This document shows positions 15,822 through 24,254 of a stretch of DNA of 64,000 nucleotides, piece by piece. The notes beneath the pieces were generated by a model. It worked only from the letters and a program-made list of their open reading frames with translations. It was not told the origin of the DNA and searched no databases. The translations under genes and the position numbers were made by a program. Location of the stretch: assembly GCA_024280885.1 (NCBI GenBank), contig JAJRPF010000048.1, positions 1-64,000 on the forward strand, written 5' to 3'. The DNA is from Planctomycetota bacterium. Lineage in GTDB: Bacteria > Planctomycetota > JAJSAM01 > JAJVHW01. How positions within the stretch are numbered: position 1 is the stretch's first letter; the number at the start of each line of letters is the position of its first letter.

Positions 15822-17582
15822 TCAGCGGTCGGGCACGATCACCAGTTGCACATCCCTCGTTTCGCCACGCCCGACGCGAAGCTCCACGGTCGTGTTCCGG
15901 AATCCCCTGCGCCGCGCGGTGACCGTGACGTCTCCGGCGGCGACTGAAAACTTGTACGGCTGCTCCAATTCGATCGGTCCACGAATGCCGACGTCGGCCT
16001 GCGGGTCGTAGCGCGCTCCGCCGCGCGCCATGCCCAACCCCATCCGGGCGGTGACGATGATGTCCACCGACGCGCGCTCGTCGTGCTCGCCGCTCGGGCC
16101 GAGCACCCGTACCCGCACCAGGCCGAACGCCCTGCGGTCAACCGGCTCCAATGGCGCTTCGACGTCCGCGCACCCGTCGGCCGGCACATCGCACTCAGAG
16201 ACGCCGCGCATGCGCCAATCGCCGCCGCGCAGAAGCAGCGCGGGACGCGCCGGTCCGGATGCGAGCGCCGAGCCGACGACGCGACACGGGCCCGCCGGCA
16301 CGCGCCCGACCCGCCACTCTGGAGCACGGGCGAGTGCGTCGAACTCTCCCCACGCTCCGCGCACGCTAACCGCCAGCGCCGAGACGGCGTCTCCCGGACT
16401 CACAACGAGGCGGATCTCACCGAATCCGTCCACGTTCGGTGTGAATGCGATCCTCGTCGGCTCAGGAACTCCGTCGCTGGCACGCACCATCACGACGCGC
16501 GCCGTGATGGGCTCATACCCCGGAAAGTCCGCACGGATCTCCAGGGTGCGATCGGCGTCCGACAGCGGGTGTCCGCCCGCAGCAGTCGATGGATCTGGGA
16601 TGGCGCGATACGACTGCGTGTCCCTTGCGGGCGTTCCGCCGCGACGGCTGCGCTGCAGACGCAGCATGCTTCCGAGAACGCGCACGCTCTCGCCGCGACG
16701 CGCGGGGATTGGATCTCCGCTCCGCGCATCGACGAACGCGACGTGCGCGACGTAAATGGGCCACGCAACGATGCGCACGTCGCCAAGCTCCCGGGCGCGC
16801 GCTTCCGCCGGCTGCCGCAAGCCGAGCCACTCGCGATCGGCCACCCGCACGCGCGTCCACGCGTCCGCGTGTAACGCACTCACGCGGAAGCGCCCGCCGG
16901 CGTCCGTCACCACGCGTGCAACGACGACGCCTCCGCGCTCGCCGGGTCTCGCCGCGAGTGCGACGAGCCGATCCGCGCCCGGCACGTTCGAGCCCAACTC
17001 CGCGTCGCTGTCCGGGTCGTGCTCGACGACGGCAACGACCGTCACTCCGGCGATGGGCGCGCCCTCCCGGTCGAAGACGGTACCGGTCACAGTCACACCC
17101 GGGCTCAGCTCCACGCGCACCGGATCGGAGATCTCGAACGCGGCAACGACATCGCGAGAGACGGAGAGCCGGCGCGGGGCGCAGCCGTCCGCGACCACGA
17201 CCCAGGTCTCGCCCAAGCGAGCGATGTCTCCTGTGATCGTCAAGCAGCCGTCAGGGTCCGAGGAACCTACGACATCGAGAGGGCCCGCGGAGTCGCTTGC
17301 GTCAGTGAGCTGCTGCACCACCGCACCCTCGATCGGCTGACCGTCCTCGTCGCAGACGAAGAGTCGCAGAGACGTGTCCGCGCCGTCCGGCACTTCTGGT
17401 GCATGCTCAGGCGCGGGCTCGCGCAGGAGGCGCGCTCGCGTCGATGCGGGCTGCACGCGGTCGGCGGGCGCAGTTTCTGGCGGGCTCCCATCGACGTGGT
17501 CCGGCCTGCTGAGCTGCACGATCAGCATCAGCAAGCAGACGCCGAGTAACGCAGCCAACGCACTACGCCGCTTCATCCTCAT
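15822..17582 (-). CDS. Membrane-anchored CarboxypepD-repeat protein 1
   Basis: 586 residues: a short basic cytoplasmic tail, one N-terminal hydrophobic helix (ALAALLGVCLLMLIVQL, about 9-26), then an extracytoplasmic region with beta-sandwich repeats of the carboxypeptidase-regulatory type. Clear units include VTVTGTVFDREGAPIAGVTV and RLFVCDEDGQPIEGAVVQQL. The start at 17582 has GGAGGG 8 nt upstream. It faces the sigma-TM fusion at 17950 across 367 bp. The same arrangement recurs at 24255/27632, so partnership with the sigma fusion is a reasonable inference. The repeats commonly bind ligands or proteins; no catalytic motif is visible. Confidence 0.75.
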   Translation of the reverse strand: MRMKRRSALAALLGVCLLMLIVQLSRPDHVDGSPPETAPADRVQPASTRARLLREPAPEHAPEVPDGADTSLRLFVCDEDGQPIEGAVVQQLTDASDSAGPLDVVGSSDPDGCLTITGDIARLGETWVVVADGCAPRRLSVSRDVVAAFEISDPVRVELSPGVTVTGTVFDREGAPIAGVTVVAVVEHDPDSDAELGSNVPGADRLVALAARPGERGGVVVARVVTDAGGRFRVSALHADAWTRVRVADREWLGLRQPAEARARELGDVRIVAWPIYVAHVAFVDARSGDPIPARRGESVRVLGSMLRLQRSRRGGTPARDTQSYRAIPDPSTAAGGHPLSDADRTLEIRADFPGYEPITARVVMVRASDGVPEPTRIAFTPNVDGFGEIRLVVSPGDAVSALAVSVRGAWGEFDALARAPEWRVGRVPAGPCRVVGSALASGPARPALLLRGGDWRMRGVSECDVPADGCADVEAPLEPVDRRAFGLVRVRVLGPSGEHDERASVDIIVTARMGLGMARGGARYDPQADVGIRGPIELEQPYKFSVAAGDVTVTARRRGFRNTTVELRVGRGETRDVQLVIVPDR

Positions 17583-17912
17583 TGCGCGCCCCCTCCGCTC
17601 CCGTGCCACGGATCGCGGCACCAGCTTGCGCTCGTGCAGGCCGACGAGAATCCGCGTCACCGCCGCGCCCGATGACGATTGAGCGTAGCGCCGGGAGGGT
17701 TCGGCCCGAGCAAGCAAGCGCAGAAACACGCGAGTGTCGGCCACGAACCGTCCCGCCGATGATGACGCGTCCTACGCGGCCGCTACCCTGAACGCGCCGA
17801 GATTGGGTCGACGTCCCGTAGAGCAGGACCGGAACTCTCCACATCTCATTCCCCTTTTCTCTACCCGGTCAGGTTCCCTCGGCACCCAGCAGGATCTGTG
17901 TGACCAAATCGC

Positions 17913-17939
17913 TGAACCACTTTCGTGCAGTTGAGCGTC
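17913..17939 (+). promoter_or_regulatory. ECF-type promoter of the sigma fusion gene
   Basis: TGAACC (17913-17918), a 17-bp spacer and CGTC (17936-17939) match the classic ECF -35/-10 pattern. The start codon follows 10 nt later, so the transcript would be leaderless or nearly so, which fits the lack of a Shine-Dalgarno site. The same pattern and spacing precede the third sigma fusion (49710-49736). Confidence 0.6.
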
Positions 17940-17949
17940 TCGATAGTGG

Positions 17950-20900
17950 ATGCCCGAGCCGAAGACGCCCCTGAACCTCGACGACCTACTCGCCCACCGG
18001 CGCTGGGTACGTGCGCTGGCCGTGCGGCTGACCGACGACGAGGCCACGGCGGACGACATCGAGCAGGAGACGTGGCTCGCCGCGATGCGGTCACGGCCGC
18101 GTAGCATCCAATCACCTCGCGCGTGGTTGGGCACCGTGCTTCGCAACGCCGCCTGCTCAGACAGTAGACGCCGGGAGCGGCGTGATCGCCACGCGGCGAT
18201 CCTGGCGCGCTCGTCATCCCCGCCCGTCACGTCGCCGGAGGATATTGTCGCCGAAGCCGAACTCCAGGCTCGGCTGGTGCGCGCCGTCCTCGACATGCAC
18301 GAGCCGTATCGATCTACGATCCTCTTCCGTTTCTTCCACGGGCTCGAGGCGCGCGAGATCGCGGAGCGTGATGCGCTGCCGATCGAGACGGTGCGCACGC
18401 GTGTGAAGCGCGGGCTTGAGCAACTGCGACGCCGCATGGACGCCGAACTCGGAGACGACCGCGCCGCGTGGTGCCTGCTCGTCCTGGGTCACAACTGGCC
18501 GGACGCGACGGTCACGGGAGTCGGTGCGGGATCAGTCTTGGCCGGGGGGATCGTGGTGGCAACAGCGACGAAGGTGATGGTGACGGTGGCCGTTCTGGCC
18601 GGCGTCGTGTGGTGGTGCCTGCCCGGCGAAGGCGCCGCGCCGCCTCGCGGCAGGGCGACAGCGAACGCGCCCGAGGACCATGCGTCGGAAGCGTCGCGAC
18701 AGACTCCTGCTCGCTCGGGCGATGACCTCCGCCGCCGCGTCGAAGTGCGGGACGGGGGCGCCGTCGGCTCGGTGCCGCAGCCCTCCGGTCCACCGACGTC
18801 ATCTGCGACGGGCGACCTCGTCGTGTACGGGCGTGTCCTCGACGCAGACACGCGCGCGCCGGTGGCAGGCTCTACCGTGGCACTGGTCTGGCCCCACGCG
18901 CGCCGGCCCTCCGATGAGCCCTCCGCCGTGGCCCAGGAGGATGGGTCGTTCGAGATCCGCGGTGTGCGGGAGAATCAGTACGCGCACATTCTGCTGACGG
19001 CCGACGGCTACGCTGAGACGCTCCACCTGGTGCCGTGGCGCTACGGTTTGGCCAGGACCGAGAAGGGCGACGCTTCCGACCTGCTCCTCTATCGCGGGGC
19101 GCGCGTCGCGGGACGCGTGGTCGGGTCCGACGGACACTCCGCCGTCGCGGACGCGCGAATCTGTGTGTCGTCCAAATGGAGATCGTCCTCGCGGGTTCCG
19201 TACCGATCGGCGCGCGAACGCGGACGATCGGAAGACGACGGGAGCTTCGCGCTCAATCGCGTCACGCCGAACGAACGCGGGTACATGGCGTACGCGGTGG
19301 CGAGCGACGGCATCGGGTGGACGAGGTTGCCCAGATCCACGGGCAAGGCCAGCGTGCTCGACGTCGAGATCCGCTTGCGCCCGACGTTTGCGGCGACCGT
19401 GCTCGTCACCGACGCGAAGGGCCGTCCGCAGCCCAATCAGTGGGTGCTCGCATCCCCGCGGTTCGTGCCGTTGGGCGTCAGCGCCAGCTCAGCGCACGTC
19501 TCGCACGAGGTATTCGCCGGCGAGGGCGGTCCGTTCGACGCAACGTTCAGCATTCGGACCGACGCGGAGGGGCGGGCGCGGTTCTCGCACCTCCCAGTAC
19601 TTCCGGGCGGCGCGATCTACGACTTCATCACGCACGGCGTCGGTCGCGCGTGGCGGGACGGCGTCGATGTCCGCCCGGGAGACGACGTGACGATTGAGAT
19701 CTCCGTGGACGTCAGTAGGACCTGGCTCCTCGCCGGCCGCGTCCAGTCCGCCGCGGGAGAACCTGTGGCGGACGCGATCGTCGAGTCTCGGCACGGACCG
19801 GGCGCGGTGCGCACCGACGCGGAGGGTCGCTTCCGCCTCGTGGATCTGCCCGCCGACCGGGACCGCCTCCGCCTCGATGTCGTCGCCGAGGGGTTCGCGC
19901 GGGTGATCCGCGTTCTCCACGCGGATCCGCAGCGTGACGCAGTGGAGGCCGTGATCGTCCTTCACCGCGTCGCACCAATCGACGGACGCGTCGTCGACCA
20001 GAACGGGGATCCGGTCTCTGGCGTCGAGGTTCGTTTGCGGCGAGAGCACGATGAGGCCAGAGACTTCCTCCGAGTCGATCCGGTCGCGACGGACGCCGAA
20101 GGACGGTTCGCGTTCCCGGGGGCCGCGGAAGGGTCCTGGATACTGAGTGTCGAGTCACCACTTCCCTTCGACGAGTGGGTGCGCCCCAAAGGCGTCGTGC
20201 GCGGCGGGGACCATGACGTCATCGTCGTCCTGCGGCACGTGGCACCCGGCAAGGCCCACGTGAATGCAGAGATCGTCGACGCAGAGACGGGTGAGAACCT
20301 CTCCGCGGAGGAAGTCGACATCGTGCGGCTTGACCAAGGCAACGCAGCGACGCGCCGCCTCGGCTTCGCGGAGGTCGAACTCGGGCTCGGTCGTGTGACG
20401 ATGAAGCGCGTGCGGGCCGGGCGTTGGCGCCTCTGGGTGCGCGTGGCGGGGCGGACTCCCGCGTTCGCAGACTTCGACGTCGCGGACGGGCAAGTCGCCG
20501 TGCCCGTGCAAGTCACCGTCCGACGGTCGGGCACGCTTCGCGTCGAAGTCGATGCGGCGGCGGCAGGCGACGTGCGGCCCCCGGTGATGTGGATCGCCGC
20601 CGCCGACGGTCACCGTACGCCGCCGTACGCCCGCTATCAGAATGAGCACGGTGGCAACATGGCGATCGCTCAATCCGACGGCTCGTACGTCTTCGAACGC
20701 CTCCCGGCAATGCGCTATCGCGTGTGGACGAACGTGAACGGCCGGTCAGCGCAGCTCGAAGCCGAGGTGCTGGCGGGTGCCGAAACGCGGGTCACGATGA
20801 CACTGCAGACGTCCTCCATCATCTCGTTTCAGCTCTCCAAGCCGTCGCCGAGCGGACGTGCCGTATTCGAGATCTCCCGAGACGGCAGCGCCTGGCAAGT

Positions 20901-21105
20901 GATCCGGGAGTTCGTCGGCTCAACGCGAGACGGGGTGAGCTTCGACGCAACGGTGCCGGGAGGCTCGTGGCAATGGCGCGTGTCGTTTCCCGCCGGGCTC
21001 CGCGCCGGCGGCTCGGGACTCGCAGCCATCGCATCGACTGTGGGCAGCCTGGTGGTCGAGCCCGGCGCGACGATCGTCGTCGATGTGCCTGTCCTCCGGC
21101 GATAG
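17950..21105 (+). CDS. ECF sigma factor fused to a TM helix and CarboxypepD repeats (fusion 1)
   Basis: 1051 residues. Sigma region 2 spans about 10-80 (DDIEQETWLAAM is the core-binding and -10 helix). Region 4 spans about 105-160 (AEREALP-like helix: REIAERDALPIETVRTRVKR). A hydrophobic stretch at about 193-224 (GGIVVATATKVMVTVAVLAG) should cross the membrane. The remaining 800 residues are extracytoplasmic beta-sandwich repeats, with units such as VVYGRVLDADTRAPVAG and IDGRVVDQNGDPVSGVEV. One chain thus holds the sigma domain inside and a putative sensor outside. No separate anti-sigma factor is adjacent. Family knowledge: planctomycete ECF sigma factors with C-terminal membrane extensions exist; how they are released is not known to me. 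Confidence 0.85.
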   Translation: MPEPKTPLNLDDLLAHRRWVRALAVRLTDDEATADDIEQETWLAAMRSRPRSIQSPRAWLGTVLRNAACSDSRRRERRDRHAAILARSSSPPVTSPEDIVAEAELQARLVRAVLDMHEPYRSTILFRFFHGLEAREIAERDALPIETVRTRVKRGLEQLRRRMDAELGDDRAAWCLLVLGHNWPDATVTGVGAGSVLAGGIVVATATKVMVTVAVLAGVVWWCLPGEGAAPPRGRATANAPEDHASEASRQTPARSGDDLRRRVEVRDGGAVGSVPQPSGPPTSSATGDLVVYGRVLDADTRAPVAGSTVALVWPHARRPSDEPSAVAQEDGSFEIRGVRENQYAHILLTADGYAETLHLVPWRYGLARTEKGDASDLLLYRGARVAGRVVGSDGHSAVADARICVSSKWRSSSRVPYRSARERGRSEDDGSFALNRVTPNERGYMAYAVASDGIGWTRLPRSTGKASVLDVEIRLRPTFAATVLVTDAKGRPQPNQWVLASPRFVPLGVSASSAHVSHEVFAGEGGPFDATFSIRTDAEGRARFSHLPVLPGGAIYDFITHGVGRAWRDGVDVRPGDDVTIEISVDVSRTWLLAGRVQSAAGEPVADAIVESRHGPGAVRTDAEGRFRLVDLPADRDRLRLDVVAEGFARVIRVLHADPQRDAVEAVIVLHRVAPIDGRVVDQNGDPVSGVEVRLRREHDEARDFLRVDPVATDAEGRFAFPGAAEGSWILSVESPLPFDEWVRPKGVVRGGDHDVIVVLRHVAPGKAHVNAEIVDAETGENLSAEEVDIVRLDQGNAATRRLGFAEVELGLGRVTMKRVRAGRWRLWVRVAGRTPAFADFDVADGQVAVPVQVTVRRSGTLRVEVDAAAAGDVRPPVMWIAAADGHRTPPYARYQNEHGGNMAIAQSDGSYVFERLPAMRYRVWTNVNGRSAQLEAEVLAGAETRVTMTLQTSSIISFQLSKPSPSGRAVFEISRDGSAWQVIREFVGSTRDGVSFDATVPGGSWQWRVSFPAGLRAGGSGLAAIASTVGSLVVEPGATIVVDVPVLRR

Positions 21106-21151
21106 CGCCCCCGAAGTATCGCGGCGTCACGCGACACGGCCGGTACGCGGA

Positions 21152-21177
21152 ACCGGCGGCGCGAGAACGCCGCCGGT
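21152..21177 (+). terminator. Terminator-like hairpin after sigma fusion 1
   Basis: ACCGGCGGCG (21152-21161) and CGCCGCCGGT (21168-21177) form a perfect 10-bp stem with a 6-nt loop, 46 nt after the stop codon. No U-tract follows. Confidence 0.5.
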
Positions 21178-21488
21178 CGAATTCGCCGGGGCTGGGTCAG
21201 GCGGTCGGGATCTCGGTTGTTGCCGCTGGGTCGAAGAGCGGTTCGGCTGTCAGCCATTCCCCCCACCAGACGAGCCCGCTGAACGAGACCCGGAACTCCT
21301 CCTCCTCCGCAGCCACGGCGAGTTGAGCCTCCGCCCCTGCGTAGGATCCCGAGCGACGTTGCGAGCCGCAACGGTGAAGTTGACAGGCTGACGAGCCCTG
21401 TTGAAAGTGGAGCGTTCAAACCGACGGATTGAGCCTGGCACAGTAGTAGTGGCAGCGTACTTCGAGGCGTCGCGGACCACAGTAGAGA
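21178..21488. other. Intergenic region with truncated REP-like copy
   Basis: No gene is visible. ATTGAGCCTGGCACAGTA, starting at 21428, matches the core of the REP-like family. TTGACA at 21383-21388 is not followed by a convincing -10. Confidence 0.4.
21427..21445 (+). repeat. REP-like repeat, truncated copy 2
   Basis: Shares an 18-nt core (ATTGAGCCTGGCACAGTA) with the other copies but lacks the flanking GAGAAAA and ATTTCC parts. Confidence 0.5.
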
Positions 21489-21821
21489 ATGCGGATGACG
21501 AGTGACGCGCCCCCTCGGCGACCCGCGCGAGCGCGCTGGCGGACCATTGCCCTGGCAACGATCCTCGCGATCTACTTCGCGGGGTACGTCGCGCAACGTG
21601 CGTCCGGGCGGCTGCGAGCCGTGCCACACGATCCGACCGGAACGATCCATCTCCAGCACGGCTACGAGAACATCGATCGCGACGCACTCCCCGTGATGAT
21701 CTGCGACGGCTCGCTGCGACTCACTCTCGTGCAGGGCCGGACGTACCGCCCACCGCACACGGCGTTGACGTGGGCGTTCGCCCCGTTGATCGCCGCGGAG
21801 GAACTGCTCCGCGGCCACTGA
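21489..21821 (+). CDS. Small membrane-anchored protein of unknown function
   Basis: 110 residues with one N-terminal hydrophobic helix (TIALATILAIYFAGYVAQ, about 19-37). The rest has conserved-looking PHDPTGTIHLQHGYENIDR and ends near the membrane-like AFAPLIAAEELL. No family recognised. An in-frame ATG at 21495 is an equally possible start; no strong ribosome site marks either. It converges with the sulfotransferase gene, 19 bp away. Confidence 0.5.
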   Translation: MRMTSDAPPRRPARARWRTIALATILAIYFAGYVAQRASGRLRAVPHDPTGTIHLQHGYENIDRDALPVMICDGSLRLTLVQGRTYRPPHTALTWAFAPLIAAEELLRGH

Positions 21822-21840
21822 GGCGCAGCCGCCTCGTGAC

Positions 21841-22692
21841 CTATTCGTCGAACGAGTAGCCTTGCAGGAAGTCGTGTTGCGCGATGCGGGCGGCGATTGA
21901 CTCTCGTTCCGGTGCGCTCCATTCCCGTGTGTCGCGGCGGCGGCTTGGTGACGTCATGACGATGCTCGCGGCGGTGCGCACGAGTGCTTCGTCGGTGTCG
22001 AGTTCCAGGAACGCGAGGACGCGTCGCAGCGTCTGTTTCGGGGCGGCGATCAGGTCCTCGGCGCGCACGTCGAGCCACTCGCTATCGTGGACGTTCGAGC
22101 GGACGATCTCGACGCTGTCGTAGAGTCCGCAGAGCGCTGTCTGCATGCTTGCGAACGACTTGTCCGGGTGCTGCCGCGCGCGTGCGACGACGTGGTCGTA
22201 CGGATTGCGTACGACGTGCAGGAAACGGAGGGGGACATCCATCTCGGTGCGCAGACGTGCGAGCAGCGGAGGATCGGCGGCGAGGCGTCGCGCCGTGACA
22301 CCGGCCTTCTTGTCACCGATCACACGAGCGGTGCGGACGCGTCCCTGCCAGCCGTCCGGGACGGAGTACTCGTAGCCCGTCCAGGCGTTGCCAGCAGCGG
22401 CGGTCTCGCGTGCGTTCGAGAGCATCATGTGGAGGAGTTGAGCGCGCCCGAAGCCCGCATCGAGGAACCCGACGGCATCGAGCTCGTTCGCGATGACGGC
22501 GTCGGGATGCGCGTCGAGGATCGACGCGAGCACGGTGTGTCCGCTGCGCGCGTAGCCGACGAAGAAGCACACACGCTCGACCGCGTTCACGACGGCGGCA
22601 TCTGCGATCGCTCCGGCTTCGGACTGCGCCCGAACCGCGCGGATCGACACGGCGGACCGGCGTTTGATGCCCTGGTACGTCGGTCTTTGCAT
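21841..22692 (-). CDS. Sulfotransferase family protein
   Basis: 283 residues. FFVGYARSGHTVLASILDAHP is the P-loop-like 5'-phosphosulfate-binding motif (the conserved Lys/Ser/Gly positions read RSGHT), followed by VIANELDAV. FLHVVRNPYDHVVARAR is the 3'-phosphate-binding motif with the conserved Arg-Asn-Pro and Asp. These identify a PAPS-dependent sulfotransferase that moves sulfate to an unknown acceptor. It follows glyA by 33 bp on the same strand and may be co-transcribed. The start is the first ATG (22692). Confidence 0.8.
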   Translation of the reverse strand: MQRPTYQGIKRRSAVSIRAVRAQSEAGAIADAAVVNAVERVCFFVGYARSGHTVLASILDAHPDAVIANELDAVGFLDAGFGRAQLLHMMLSNARETAAAGNAWTGYEYSVPDGWQGRVRTARVIGDKKAGVTARRLAADPPLLARLRTEMDVPLRFLHVVRNPYDHVVARARQHPDKSFASMQTALCGLYDSVEIVRSNVHDSEWLDVRAEDLIAAPKQTLRRVLAFLELDTDEALVRTAASIVMTSPSRRRDTREWSAPERESIAARIAQHDFLQGYSFDE

Positions 22693-22725
22693 GCTCGCTC
22701 GTGTGGCTCCGGTGTTCCGGCGCGC

Positions 22726-23970
<1,245 letters not shown>

Positions 23971-23984
23971 CACGGCTCTCCGCA

Positions 23985-24029
23985 GATTGCAGGTGAGAGG
24001 ATTGCGGGTGACAGGATTGCGTGCGATCG
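23985..24029. repeat. 15-bp tandem repeat, three units, in the glyA leader
   Basis: GATTGCAGGTGAGAG, GATTGCGGGTGACAG and GATTGCGTGCGATCG lie head to tail directly upstream of glyA. Units 1 and 2 differ at two positions; unit 3 is more diverged. Confidence 0.7.
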
Positions 24030-24254
24030 GGGTCTGCACGCGAGTTCAGCGCGCTTTCTCGCGTGCGATCCCAGACTGTACCGGCCCGTCCGCGCCGAGA
24101 CGAACGAGGCGTCGGCGCGGATGAGCGATCAGGCAGGATACGCCGAAGCCAGGCTCGGGTGTGGGACCCAGATCACGCCGGTTTGGCGTAGTCCGCTCCA
24201 GATACCGCGTCGCGGTGCCAGTTCCGTCGACGTGGCGGTTCATTCGAAGGACGG

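Noticed and set aside
15567-15947. Plus-strand frame with AAGGAGG before ATG
   Set aside because: The product is low-complexity Arg/Asp sequence, runs through the REP-like repeat and overlaps the end of the CarboxypepD gene.
17674-17702. GAACC...CGTC on the minus strand upstream of the 17582 gene
   Set aside because: The spacer is 20 bp, outside the usual 16-18 bp for ECF promoters.
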